Source: DASPLX01 sp035627375 (lineage in GTDB: Bacteria > Pseudomonadota > Gammaproteobacteria > Burkholderiales > Burkholderiaceae_D). From it: 64,000 nucleotides of DNA. The notes beneath the pieces were generated by a model. That model was given only the letters and a program-made list of their open reading frames with translations. It made no database searches and had not been told where the DNA came from. Below, in pieces: positions 43,224-52,234 of the stretch. Every line of letters begins with the position of its first letter. Positions within the stretch are counted from its first letter, which is position 1. The stretch covers positions 1 through 64,000 of the forward strand of contig DASPLX010000027.1 of NCBI GenBank assembly GCA_035627375.1. The letters are read 5' to 3'. The translations under genes and the position numbers were made by a program.

Positions 43224-43712
43224 ATGGAAGCCATCAAGGATTTTTTCAGCAGCCTGATGCTGCGCGAGCTCATCAAGGGCTTGGCGCTCACCGGCCGCTA
43301 CATGTTCGCTCGCAAGATCACGGTGCAGTATCCGGAAGAGAAGACGCCGATGTCGCCGCGTTTCCGCGGTCTGCATGCTCTGCGCCGCTATCCGAACGGC
43401 GAAGAGCGCTGCATCGCCTGCAAACTGTGCGAAGCCGTGTGCCCGGCAATGGCGATTACGATCGAATCGGAACAGCGTGAAGACGGCAGCCGCCGCACGA
43501 CGCGCTACGACATCGATCTGACCAAGTGCATCTTCTGCGGTTTCTGCGAAGAGTCCTGTCCTGTCGACTCGATCGTGGAGACGCATATCCACGAATATCA
43601 CGGCGAGAAGCGCGGCGATCTGTACTTCACGAAGGAAATGCTCTTGGCGGTCGGCGACCGTTATGAAAAAGAGATCGCGGAGAATCGCGCCGCCGACGCG
43701 GCGTATCGTTGA
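43224..43712 (+). CDS. nuoI: NADH-quinone oxidoreductase subunit I
   Basis: Protein of 162 residues carrying two 4Fe-4S clusters (N6a and N6b) in CIACKLCEAVCPAMAITIES and CIFCGFCEESCPVDSIVE. It bridges the electron path between NuoG and NuoB. An amphipathic N-terminal helix (MLRELIKGLALTGRYMFAR) binds the membrane arm. Confidence 0.98.
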   Translation: MEAIKDFFSSLMLRELIKGLALTGRYMFARKITVQYPEEKTPMSPRFRGLHALRRYPNGEERCIACKLCEAVCPAMAITIESEQREDGSRRTTRYDIDLTKCIFCGFCEESCPVDSIVETHIHEYHGEKRGDLYFTKEMLLAVGDRYEKEIAENRAADAAYR

Positions 43713-43781
43713 TTGTATTCGGTCTTGGCTTGGAGGCAGAGCCCGGCGCCACCGGACTCTGTCGCACAGTGGAATAAAACT

Positions 43782-44429
43782 ATGGAATTCAAAACTGCAT
43801 TGTTCTACGCGTTCTCGGCGATCCTGGTGTTCGCTGCCACGCGCGTCATCACGGACCGTAATCCTGTGCATGCCGCCTTGTTCCTGGTGCTGTCCTTCTT
43901 CTCGGCGGCCGCCATCTGGATGCTGCTGAAGGCGGAGTTCCTGGCCATCGTCCTGGTGCTGGTCTACGTCGGCGCGGTCATGGTGTTGTTCTTGTTCGTG
44001 GTGATGATGCTGGATATCGATATCGGCAAGCTGCGGGAAGGATTCTGGGGATATTTCCCGCTCGCGGCGACGATCGGCGTGGTGATCGTGTTCGAAATGG
44101 CGGCCGTGCTGCTGCGCGGCTTCTGGGCGATCGATTCGCAGGCGCCGGCATCGGCAGCCAAGATCGGCGACACCAAGGAACTCGGCAAGCTGATCTTCAC
44201 GGAATACATCTATGCATTCGAAATCGCGGCCGTGGTGCTGCTGGTCGCGATCGTGGCCGCCGTGGCCCTGACGCTGCGCCGCCGCAAGGACATCAAGTAT
44301 TTCTCGCCGTCCGACGCCGTCAAGGTCAAGGCCAGCGACCGCCTGCGCATCGTGAAGATGAAGGCGGAATCCTCGCGCAACGCTGGCTCGGGCGGTTCCG
44401 CCCCGGCCGCGGCGACAGAACAAAAATAA
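43782..44429 (+). CDS. nuoJ: NADH-quinone oxidoreductase subunit J
   Basis: Protein of 215 residues with five predicted membrane helices (for instance LFLVLSFFSAAAIWMLLKAE and LVLVYVGAVMVLFLFVVMML). The VYVGAVMVLFLFVVMML stretch with the flexible pi-bulge helix is the family hallmark. A Ser/Gly/Ala-rich tail follows KDIKYFSPSDAVKVKASDRL. ATG 43782 is 69 bases after nuoI. Confidence 0.96.
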   Translation: MEFKTALFYAFSAILVFAATRVITDRNPVHAALFLVLSFFSAAAIWMLLKAEFLAIVLVLVYVGAVMVLFLFVVMMLDIDIGKLREGFWGYFPLAATIGVVIVFEMAAVLLRGFWAIDSQAPASAAKIGDTKELGKLIFTEYIYAFEIAAVVLLVAIVAAVALTLRRRKDIKYFSPSDAVKVKASDRLRIVKMKAESSRNAGSGGSAPAAATEQK

Positions 44430-44441
44430 GGGAGAGGGCAC

Positions 44442-44750
44442 GTGGTCTTATCGCTCGCACACTATCTGATACTCGGCGCGATCCTGTTCGCGATCTCGGT
44501 CGTCGGTATCTTCCTGAACCGCAAGAACATCATCGTGCTGCTCATGGCGATCGAGTTGATGCTGCTGGCGGTGAACATCAATTTCATCGCGTTCTCGCAT
44601 TATCTCGGCGACGCCGCGGGTCAGGTGTTCGTGTTCTTCATCCTGACGGTGGCGGCGGCCGAATCGGCGATCGGCCTCGCGATCCTGGTGGTGCTGTTCC
44701 GTAACCTGGACACCATCAACGTGGAAGATCTCGACAGTCTCAAGGGATAA
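44442..44750 (+). CDS. nuoK: NADH-quinone oxidoreductase subunit K
   Basis: Protein of 102 residues from GTG 44442, with three membrane helices and the two conserved proton-path glutamates in LLMAIELMLLAVNINFIAFS and LTVAAAESAIGLAILVVLFR. GGGAGAGGGC lies just upstream. Length is typical. Confidence 0.97.
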   Translation: MVLSLAHYLILGAILFAISVVGIFLNRKNIIVLLMAIELMLLAVNINFIAFSHYLGDAAGQVFVFFILTVAAAESAIGLAILVVLFRNLDTINVEDLDSLKG

Positions 44751-44822
44751 CGGTTTCTGGCTTTGCGGGGCGCGGCGCCATGCGCCAGTCCCTCGATCAA
44801 TCAAAACAAGACAAGGTTCACT

Positions 44823-46865
44823 ATGGCGGGGCAACTCAACCCTAACCTTCTTTTGGCTGTGCCGCTGGCGCCGCTGGCGGGCTCGGCGATCGCAGGCTTG
44901 TTCGGCACCAAGTTCTTCGGCAACAAGATCGGCCGCACGGCTTCGCATACCGCGACGATTCTCGGCGTGCTGATCGCCTTCCTGATTTCGTTCCAGACGC
45001 TGATGGCGGTGCTGGACGGCGCGAGCTACAACGGCACGCTCTATACCTGGATGACGGTGGCCGGCATCAAGCTCGAGATCGGCTTCCTGATCGACAGCCT
45101 GACCGCCATGATGATGTGCGTCGTGACCTTCGTGTCGCTGATGGTGCATATCTACACCATCGGCTACATGGCGGAAGACGAGGGCTACAACCGCTTCTTT
45201 TCCTATATTTCGCTGTTCACCTTCTCGATGTTGATGCTCGTGATGAGCAACAACTTCCTGCAGCTGTTCTTCGGCTGGGAAGCCGTGGGCCTGGTGTCCT
45301 ATCTGCTGATCGGTTTCTGGTATACCCGGCCGACCGCGATCTTCGCCAACATGAAGGCCTTCCTGGTCAACCGCGTCGGCGACTTCGGCTTCATCCTCGG
45401 CATCGGTCTGCTGCTCGCGTATGCGGGTTCCATGAACTACGGCGAAGTGTTCGCCAAGAAGGAAGAACTCGCGAAGGTCATCTTCCCGGGCACCGACTGG
45501 ATGCTGCTCACGGTCGCCTGCATCTGCCTGTTCGTCGGCGCGATGGGCAAGTCGGCGCAGTTTCCGCTGCATGTCTGGCTGCCCGATTCGATGGAAGGCC
45601 CGACCCCGATTTCAGCGCTGATCCACGCCGCGACGATGGTGACCGCCGGCATCTTCATGGTGGCGCGCATGTCGCCGCTGTTCGAACTGTCGGACACGGC
45701 GCTGTCCTTCGTGCTCGTGATCGGCGCGATCACCGCGCTGTTCATGGGTTTCCTCGGCGTGATCCAGAACGACATCAAGCGCGTGGTGGCGTATTCGACG
45801 CTGTCCCAGCTCGGCTACATGACGGTCGCGCTCGGCGCTTCCGCCTACTCGGTCGCCGTGTTCCACCTGATGACGCACGCTTTCTTCAAGGCCTTGCTGT
45901 TCCTCGGCGCCGGCGCCGTCATCATCGGCATGCACCATGACCAGGACATCCGCAACATGGGCGGCCTGCGCAAGTACATGCCGATCACCTGGTTCACGTC
46001 CTTGCTCGGCTCGCTGGCGTTGATCGGTACGCCGTTCTTCTCGGGCTTCTATTCGAAGGACAGCATCATCGAGGCGGTGCACGAGACGCATATCGTCGGC
46101 GCCGGCTTCGCCAATTTCGCGGTGCTGGCGGGCGTGTTCGTGACGGCCTTCTATTCCTTCCGCATGTATTTCCTCGTGTTCCACGGCGAAGAGCGCTTTG
46201 GCAAGCCGCACGATGGACATCAGGACCACAGCCACGACGAGCACTCGGACGAGGCTCACCACGGCCTTGCGCCCGGCGAGAAGCCGCACGAAGCGCCGTG
46301 GGTCGTCACGCTGCCGCTGATCCTGCTGGCGATCCCGTCGGTGTTCATCGGCGCGCTGACGATCGAGCCGATGCTGTTCGGCGGTTATTTCAAGGACGCG
46401 ATCTTCATCGGCGAAGCGCATCAGGCGATGAGCGAATTGAGCAAGCGCTTCCACGGCCCAGTCGCGATGGCGCTGCATGGATTCATGACGCTGCCGTTCT
46501 TCCTGGCGCTGGCGGGCGTGGCTTCGGCCTACTACTGCTACATGATCAATCCGAAAGTGCCGGCCTGGTTCTACGATAAGTTCCGCGCGATCCATACGCT
46601 GCTGGACAACAAGTACTACATGGACAAGTTCAACGAGGCCGTGTTCGCCGCCGGCGCGCGCGTGCTCGGCCGCGGCCTGTGGAACGGCGGCGACCGGGCC
46701 CTGATCGACGGCTTGATCGTCAACGGCAGCGCCAAGCTGGTCGGCTGGTTCTCGACGGTGATCCGCCAGGCGCAGTCGGGATACATCTATCACTATGCTT
46801 TCGTGATGATTCTCGGCGTGCTCGGCTTCCTCTGGTATTTCATGGGAATCCCGTTTCTGAAGTAA
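44823..46865 (+). CDS. nuoL: NADH-quinone oxidoreductase subunit L
   Basis: Protein of 680 residues, one of three antiporter-like proton pumps, with about 16 membrane helices including the long lateral helix near the C-terminus. Signatures: NRVGDFGFILGIGLLLAYAG, KSAQFPLHVWLPDSMEGPTP and MGGLRKYMPITWFTSLLGSL. A His/Asp-rich loop (DGHQDHSHDEHSDEAHHGLA) near residue 465 could bind metal. The ATG at 44823 is chosen over the in-frame 44763 as it begins the conserved protein. Confidence 0.97.
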   Translation: MAGQLNPNLLLAVPLAPLAGSAIAGLFGTKFFGNKIGRTASHTATILGVLIAFLISFQTLMAVLDGASYNGTLYTWMTVAGIKLEIGFLIDSLTAMMMCVVTFVSLMVHIYTIGYMAEDEGYNRFFSYISLFTFSMLMLVMSNNFLQLFFGWEAVGLVSYLLIGFWYTRPTAIFANMKAFLVNRVGDFGFILGIGLLLAYAGSMNYGEVFAKKEELAKVIFPGTDWMLLTVACICLFVGAMGKSAQFPLHVWLPDSMEGPTPISALIHAATMVTAGIFMVARMSPLFELSDTALSFVLVIGAITALFMGFLGVIQNDIKRVVAYSTLSQLGYMTVALGASAYSVAVFHLMTHAFFKALLFLGAGAVIIGMHHDQDIRNMGGLRKYMPITWFTSLLGSLALIGTPFFSGFYSKDSIIEAVHETHIVGAGFANFAVLAGVFVTAFYSFRMYFLVFHGEERFGKPHDGHQDHSHDEHSDEAHHGLAPGEKPHEAPWVVTLPLILLAIPSVFIGALTIEPMLFGGYFKDAIFIGEAHQAMSELSKRFHGPVAMALHGFMTLPFFLALAGVASAYYCYMINPKVPAWFYDKFRAIHTLLDNKYYMDKFNEAVFAAGARVLGRGLWNGGDRALIDGLIVNGSAKLVGWFSTVIRQAQSGYIYHYAFVMILGVLGFLWYFMGIPFLK

Positions 46866-46916
46866 GTAGAGCAGGGCAGGGCGGCGCATGCCGCGGCTTC
46901 AACAAAATATAAAACT

Positions 46917-48404
46917 ATGATGCAGTCAACTTCTCATCTCCTGAGTCTTGCGATCTGGTCTCCGATCGTGTTCGGTCTGCTGGTGCTCGCACTCGGCCGT
47001 GACGACAAGCCGTCCTTCGTGCGCTGGCTGGCGCTGATCGGCTCCGTCGTCAGCTTCGTCGTCACGCTACCCATCGTCAGCCGTTTCGACAATGCCGCGC
47101 ACGGCATGCAGTTCGTCGAGAAGTCGCCGTGGATCGAGCGCTTCAACATCAACTATTTCCTGGGCATCGACGGCATCTCGCTGTGGTTCGTGCCGCTGAC
47201 CGCCTTCATCACCGTGATCGTCGTGATCTCGGCGTGGGAAGTCATCGAGAAGCGCGTCGCCCAATACATGGGCGCCTTCCTGATCCTCTCGGGCCTGATG
47301 ATCGGCGTGTTTTCGGCGCTCGACGGCGTGCTGTTCTACATGTTCTTCGAAGCCACGCTGATCCCGATGTTCATCATCATCGGCGTGTGGGGCGGGCCGA
47401 ACCGCGTCTATGCGGCGGTCAAGTTCTTTCTCTACACCCTGGTCGGCTCCTTGCTGACGCTGGTCGCGATCCTCTACCTGTACTTCAAATCCGCCGGCAG
47501 CTTCGAGATCCTCACCTGGCACAAGCTGCCGCTGCCGCTGGAAGCGCAGGTGCTCGTGTTCCTCGCGTTCCTGATGGCGTTCGCCGTCAAGGTGCCGATG
47601 TGGCCGGTGCATACCTGGCTGCCGGACGCCCACGTCGAGGCGCCGACCGGCGGCTCCGTCGTGCTGGCGGCCATCATGCTGAAGCTCGGCGCCTACGGTT
47701 TCCTGCGCTTCTCCCTGCCCATCACGCCCGATGCCAGCCATTACCTGGCCGGCTTCATCATCACGCTGTCGCTGATCGCCGTGATCTACATCGGCCTGGT
47801 CGCGCTGGTGCAGGCCGACATGAAGAAGCTGGTCGCGTATTCGTCGATCGCGCACATGGGCTTCGTCACACTCGGCTTCTTCGTGTTCAACGACATGGCG
47901 GTGCAGGGCGGCATCGTCCAAATGATCTCGCACGGCTTCGTCTCGGGCGCGATGTTCCTTTGCATCGGCGTGCTGTACGACCGCGTGCATTCGCGCCAGA
48001 TCGCCGATTACAGCGGCGTCGTCAACACGATGCCGCGCTTCGCCGCGCTGTTCGTCCTGTTCTCGCTCGCCAATTGCGGCCTGCCGGCGACGTCCGGCTT
48101 CGTCGGCGAGTTCATGGTCATTCTCGGCGCCGTGAAATACGACTTCTGGATCGGCCTGCTGGCGGCGACGGCCCTCATCTTCGGCGCGGCTTATTCGCTG
48201 TGGCTGGTCAAGCGCGTGGTCTTCGGTTCGGCCAATCAGAACGTCGCCGCGCTGACCGATCTGAACGCGCGCGAATTCTTCATGCTTGGCATGCTGGCGC
48301 TCGCCGTATTGGTCATGGGCGTGTACCCGGCGCCCTTCACGGATGCGATGCAAACCTCGGTTGCCGACCTGCTCAAGCATGTCGCGCAGTCCAAGCTGAA
48401 CTGA
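46917..48404 (+). CDS. nuoM: NADH-quinone oxidoreductase subunit M
   Basis: Protein of 495 residues, second antiporter-like subunit, with about 14 membrane helices. Signatures: FEATLIPMFIIIGVWGGPNR, KVPMWPVHTWLPDAHVEAPT and LVAYSSIAHMGFVTLGFFVF. Length is typical. Thirteen bases separate it from nuoN. Confidence 0.97.
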   Translation: MMQSTSHLLSLAIWSPIVFGLLVLALGRDDKPSFVRWLALIGSVVSFVVTLPIVSRFDNAAHGMQFVEKSPWIERFNINYFLGIDGISLWFVPLTAFITVIVVISAWEVIEKRVAQYMGAFLILSGLMIGVFSALDGVLFYMFFEATLIPMFIIIGVWGGPNRVYAAVKFFLYTLVGSLLTLVAILYLYFKSAGSFEILTWHKLPLPLEAQVLVFLAFLMAFAVKVPMWPVHTWLPDAHVEAPTGGSVVLAAIMLKLGAYGFLRFSLPITPDASHYLAGFIITLSLIAVIYIGLVALVQADMKKLVAYSSIAHMGFVTLGFFVFNDMAVQGGIVQMISHGFVSGAMFLCIGVLYDRVHSRQIADYSGVVNTMPRFAALFVLFSLANCGLPATSGFVGEFMVILGAVKYDFWIGLLAATALIFGAAYSLWLVKRVVFGSANQNVAALTDLNAREFFMLGMLALAVLVMGVYPAPFTDAMQTSVADLLKHVAQSKLN

Positions 48405-48416
48405 TTAGGCATAACC

Positions 48417-49895
48417 ATGAATCTGATCCCGGTCTATCCCGAAATTTTCCTGCTGGTGGCGGCTTCCGCCATCCTGTTGATCGACATGTTCCTGCCGGAC
48501 GACAAGCGCGACGTGACCTATTGGCTCACGATGGCGACGCTCGTTATTCTCGGCTTCATGAGCTTCGCGGATGTCCAGAGCGGCGCCACGGCCTATACCT
48601 TCAACAACATGTTCGTGTCGGATCCGATGTCGGCCTTGTTGAAAGTGTTTTCCTACATCGCGGTCGGCCTGACGCTGATCTATTCGCGCCAGTACGCGTC
48701 CGATCGCGGCATGACCAGCAATGGCCTTGGCGGCGAGTTCTACGTGCTCGCGCTGTTCGCGTTGCTCGGCCAGATGATCATGATTTCGGGCAACAACTTC
48801 CTCATCATCTATCTTGGCCTGGAGCTGATGTCGCTGTCGCTGTATGCCCTGGTGGCGTTGCGCCGCAATAGCTCGATCTCCACCGAAGCCGCGATGAAGT
48901 ATTTCGTGCTCGGCGCGCTGGCCTCTGGCTTCCTACTGTACGGCATGTCCATGCTGTACGGCGCGACCGGCGGCTCCCTGGATCTGACCGAAGTGGCGAA
49001 GGTCGCCGCGTCCGGCACCGTCAACAAGACCATCCTGGTGTTCGGCGTCGTGTTCCTAGTCGCCGGCCTGGCGTTCAAGCTCGGCGTGGTGCCGTTCCAC
49101 ATGTGGGTCCCCGATGTGTACCAGGGCGCTCCGACCGCCGTTACCCTGTTGCTGGGCGGCGCGCCGAAACTGGCGGCATTCGCGATCTGCATCCGCTTGC
49201 TGGTGGAAGGCCTGTTGCCGCTGGCCGTCGATTGGCAGCAGATGATCATGGTGGTGGCCGTGATGTCGATGATCGTCGGCAACGTGACGGCGATCGCGCA
49301 AACCAATCTCAAGCGCATGCTGGCATATTCGACGATTTCGCAGATGGGCTTCATGCTGCTCGGCCTGCTGTCCGGCGTCGTCAACGGCAACGCCTATTTC
49401 GCGGCCGGCGCCTACAGTTCCGCCATGTTCTACGCGATCACCTATGTGCTGACCACGCTCGGCACGTTCGGCCTGATCATGTTGTTGGCGCGCGCCGGCT
49501 TCGAGGCGGAAAACATCGACGATTTCAAGGGTCTGAACCAGCGCAGTCCGTGGTTCGCGCTTGTCATGATGATCCTCATGTTCTCGCTGGCGGGCTTGCC
49601 GCCGATGGTCGGCTTCTATGCCAAGCTGTCCGTGCTGCAGGCCGTGCTCGCCACCGGGCAAGTCTGGTTGGCGGTGCTGGCGGTGATGATGTCGCTGATC
49701 GGCGCCTACTACTACTTGCGCGTCGTCAAGGTGATGTACTTCGACGAACCGGTCGACTCGGCCCCGATCGCCGTGACCGGCGACATGCGCGTAGCCTTGA
49801 GCGTCAACGGCCTCGCTGTGCTGTTGCTCGGGATTTTCCCGAGCGCCTTGCTTGCCGCTTGCGCTTCCGCGATCGTCAAGACGCTGGCCGCCTGA
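48417..49895 (+). CDS. nuoN: NADH-quinone oxidoreductase subunit N
   Basis: Protein of 492 residues, third antiporter-like subunit. Signatures: LGLELMSLSLYALVALRRNS, FKLGVVPFHMWVPDVYQGAP and RMLAYSTISQMGFMLLGLLS. It ends the fourteen-gene nuo set. Confidence 0.97.
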   Translation: MNLIPVYPEIFLLVAASAILLIDMFLPDDKRDVTYWLTMATLVILGFMSFADVQSGATAYTFNNMFVSDPMSALLKVFSYIAVGLTLIYSRQYASDRGMTSNGLGGEFYVLALFALLGQMIMISGNNFLIIYLGLELMSLSLYALVALRRNSSISTEAAMKYFVLGALASGFLLYGMSMLYGATGGSLDLTEVAKVAASGTVNKTILVFGVVFLVAGLAFKLGVVPFHMWVPDVYQGAPTAVTLLLGGAPKLAAFAICIRLLVEGLLPLAVDWQQMIMVVAVMSMIVGNVTAIAQTNLKRMLAYSTISQMGFMLLGLLSGVVNGNAYFAAGAYSSAMFYAITYVLTTLGTFGLIMLLARAGFEAENIDDFKGLNQRSPWFALVMMILMFSLAGLPPMVGFYAKLSVLQAVLATGQVWLAVLAVMMSLIGAYYYLRVVKVMYFDEPVDSAPIAVTGDMRVALSVNGLAVLLLGIFPSALLAACASAIVKTLAA

Positions 49896-49914
49896 CGCAT
49901 TCGCGCCGTAGCCG

Positions 49915-50220
49915 GTGGATGCCTCTCTTTCAAGCTGGTTCGTCATCCTGTTGGCGGTTTTGGCCGCCAACCTGCCTTTCTTGAACGAGCGCTTGTTCGC
50001 GCTCGTTCCGTTTCGATGGGGGCGCAAGCCGGTCTGGGTGCGCTTGCTCGAACTGTTCTTCCTTTATGCCGCCGTCGGTGTGCTCGCGTATTTTCTCGAA
50101 TCGCGCATCGGTAATGCGTTTCCCCAACGCTGGGAATTCTACGCGGTGACGGTTTGCCTGTTTTTCGTGTTCGCATTTCCCGGTTTCGTATATCGCTACC
50201 TGCGCCGGCATCGCGACTGA
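49915..50220 (+). CDS. DUF2818 family membrane protein
   Basis: Protein of 101 residues from GTG 49915, 19 bases after nuoN. Three hydrophobic segments are visible (WFVILLAVLAANLPFLNERL, LLELFFLYAAVGVLAYFLES and YAVTVCLFFVFAFPGFVYRY). DUF2818 genes lie directly after nuoN in many betaproteobacteria, so the product may help with assembly or function of complex I; this rests on gene order only. Confidence 0.85.
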   Translation: MDASLSSWFVILLAVLAANLPFLNERLFALVPFRWGRKPVWVRLLELFFLYAAVGVLAYFLESRIGNAFPQRWEFYAVTVCLFFVFAFPGFVYRYLRRHRD

Positions 50221-50280
50221 TTCCGGCATTCATTCATGCGTCATGCGCCGTGCCGCGGCGCAAGGTTTCGGAGTTTGTGC

Positions 50281-50841
50281 ATGGACGACCATCTGAAGGA
50301 AACCCAACTCGACAGCGAGCTTGCCTATGACGGGCATTTCGTCAAAGTGCAGCGCGATACGATACGCCTGCCGGATGGCAAGGCTTCCAAGCGCGAATAC
50401 ATCCGTCATCCGGGAGCGGTCGTCATCCTTCCTTTGCTTGATGACGGGCGGGTGCTGCTCGAGCGCCAGTTTCGTTATCCGCTGCGCCGGGTATTCATCG
50501 AGTTCCCGGCCGGGAAAATCGATCCCCATGAAGATCCGCTCGACAGCGCCAAACGTGAATTGGAGGAGGAAACCGGCTACACCGCTACCGACTGGCGCTA
50601 CGTCTGCACGATACATAACGCAATCGCCTACTCGGACGAGCATTTGGATATTTTCCTTGCGCGCGGACTGACGGCGGGAGAGTCCAAGCTCGACGACGGC
50701 GAATTCCTGGAAACCTTCGCGGCATCCTTGCCGGAGATGCTGCAATGGGTGCAGGAAGGGAAGATCACCGATGTGAAGACTGTCATCGGCACCTTCTGGC
50801 TCGAAAAGATACTGGCCGGAGAATGGAAGTTGGACGAATAA
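50281..50841 (+). CDS. nudF: NUDIX hydrolase, ADP-ribose pyrophosphatase type
   Basis: Protein of 186 residues. The Nudix box is complete: GKIDPHEDPLDSAKRELEEE followed by TGY, giving GX5EX7REXXEEXGX. The sequence before it, RQFRYPLRRVFIEFPAGKID, is the substrate part of ADP-ribose pyrophosphatases, which split ADP-ribose to AMP and ribose 5-phosphate. ATG 50281 is chosen for the conserved start. It closes the nuo-linked gene run and has a strong terminator. Confidence 0.88.
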   Translation: MDDHLKETQLDSELAYDGHFVKVQRDTIRLPDGKASKREYIRHPGAVVILPLLDDGRVLLERQFRYPLRRVFIEFPAGKIDPHEDPLDSAKRELEEETGYTATDWRYVCTIHNAIAYSDEHLDIFLARGLTAGESKLDDGEFLETFAASLPEMLQWVQEGKITDVKTVIGTFWLEKILAGEWKLDE

Positions 50842-50843
50842 GA

Positions 50844-50873
50844 AAAAACGCCTCGGATTTCCGGGGCGTTTTT
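50844..50873 (+). terminator. Intrinsic terminator after the NUDIX gene
   Basis: AAAAACGCCTCGG (50844-50856), loop ATTT, CCGGGGCGTTTTT (50861-50873); one T-G pair in the stem, and a T-run in the right arm. Confidence 0.88.
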
Positions 50874-51014
50874 GCATGAAACTGAAGTAGGAAAAATCCG
50901 AATCTCCAGAATGTCCGGTAGCGAAGTTCGGGCTTTTCGCATAGAAATAGCCTTCCTTGCGATGCAAAATCTGGAAAAACGTATAAAAATCAAGAGATTG
51001 ATCTGACTCAATAG

Positions 51015-51031
51015 TTGGCACGAAGAATGCT
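51015..51031 (+). promoter_or_regulatory. Sigma-54 type promoter of the orphan TctC gene
   Basis: TTGGCACGAAGAATGCT matches the -24/-12 consensus TTGGCACG-N4-TTGCT in all but one conserved base (A for the first T of TTGC). GG and GC are ten bases apart as required. The predicted start is near 51042, 74 bases before the TctC ATG. No clear enhancer site was identified in the 50880-51010 region. Confidence 0.7.
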
Positions 51032-51115
51032 GAAGAGGGAAGGCATGTGGTCGCCGCCAAAGTTCCTGGCGGGACCGCGATCGGCATGTCATCGCAACCT
51101 ACCGGAGGAGATCAA

Positions 51116-52087
51116 ATGAAGTCGAACAAACCCTTACTGGCCGCAATCCTTGTCGCATTCGCGGCGTCGGCCCATGCGGACACCTATCCCGCCAGGCCGA
51201 TCACCTTGATCGTTCCGTTTGCCCCGGGAGGAACCACAGACATCGTGGCGCGCATCGTGGCCGACAAGCTTGGCAAGGAATTGGGGCAGACGGTGATCGT
51301 GGAGAACCGTGGCGGCGGCGGCGGCGCCATCGGAGCCGCGGCGATTTCGAAGGCGGCGCCGGATGGCTACACTCTCGGCGTATCGACGGTTTCCACCCAT
51401 GCCGTCAATGCCGCCTGCAATTCCAAGCTCGGCTACGATCCGATTGCCGGCTTCACGCCCATCACCAACATGGCGCGTACTCCGAACGTCTTGACCGTGA
51501 ACATCAAGTTTCCGGCCCAGGACTTCAAGCAATTCCTCGATCAAGTCCGAAAGAGCCCCGGCAAGCTGAATTACGCGACTTCCGGCACCTGCAGCATCCA
51601 GCACATGGTGGGAGAGCAATTCAAGGTCGCGACCCGAACCTTCGTTCTTCATATTCCTTATCGTGGTGCCGGCCCGGCGTTGAACGATCTGCTCGGCGGC
51701 CAAGTCGATATGATGTTCGATAACCTGCCGTCCTCGATGTCCCATATTCAGGCCGGCAAACTGCGACCGCTGGCGATTGCCTGGAACAAGCGGCTGGAAG
51801 CCCTGCCGAACGTACCGACCTTCGCCGAACTGGGCCTGAAGCAGGTGAACGATCCCGCATGGTACGGACTCGTCGCTCCGGCGAAAACACCGGACGATAT
51901 CGTTCGCAAGCTGCATGCCGCGACGCTCAAGGTCTTGAACCTGCCGGAAGTGCGGGATCGCCTGAAGCTGCAGGGGGCGGAACCGGTCGGTAATACGCCG
52001 GCGGAACATGCGGCTGAAATCAAGGCCGAACTGGAAAAGATGAAGAACGTAGTCGCCAAACAGGGAATCAAGTTCGACGGCAGCTAA
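51116..52087 (+). CDS. Orphan tripartite tricarboxylate transporter binding protein (TctC/Bug family)
   Basis: Protein of 323 residues. A signal peptide (KPLLAAILVAFAASAHA) is followed by the family start YPARPITLIVPFAPGGTTDI, VIVENRGGGGGAIGAAAI and PYRGAGPALNDLLGGQVDMM. TctC/Bug proteins bind carboxylates or other small acids in the periplasm, and solitary copies are very numerous in Burkholderiales. No TctA or TctB genes lie next to it, though a full set is 1.6 kb further on. GGAGGAG is 7 bases before ATG 51116. It is preceded by a sigma-54-type promoter, so expression likely depends on an enhancer-binding activator. Confidence 0.9.
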   Translation: MKSNKPLLAAILVAFAASAHADTYPARPITLIVPFAPGGTTDIVARIVADKLGKELGQTVIVENRGGGGGAIGAAAISKAAPDGYTLGVSTVSTHAVNAACNSKLGYDPIAGFTPITNMARTPNVLTVNIKFPAQDFKQFLDQVRKSPGKLNYATSGTCSIQHMVGEQFKVATRTFVLHIPYRGAGPALNDLLGGQVDMMFDNLPSSMSHIQAGKLRPLAIAWNKRLEALPNVPTFAELGLKQVNDPAWYGLVAPAKTPDDIVRKLHAATLKVLNLPEVRDRLKLQGAEPVGNTPAEHAAEIKAELEKMKNVVAKQGIKFDGS

Positions 52088-52234
52088 GTCGCGATCGGCC
52101 GGGCTGCGGTCGGCCGAATGCGGCGCCGGGCGTCCGTCAGTCGTGCCGGAAAAGTACATTTGCGGCAATCCACAATTGCAAGCAAACGATAAGAAGGGCA
52201 ACATTGCGGAATTCATTTCAGAGCTAGGATCAGC

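Noticed and set aside
52088..52234. A manganese (yybP-ykoY) riboswitch before the TerC gene
   Set aside because: Such elements often precede TerC-type genes, but I could not find the conserved sequence pattern in this short gap.
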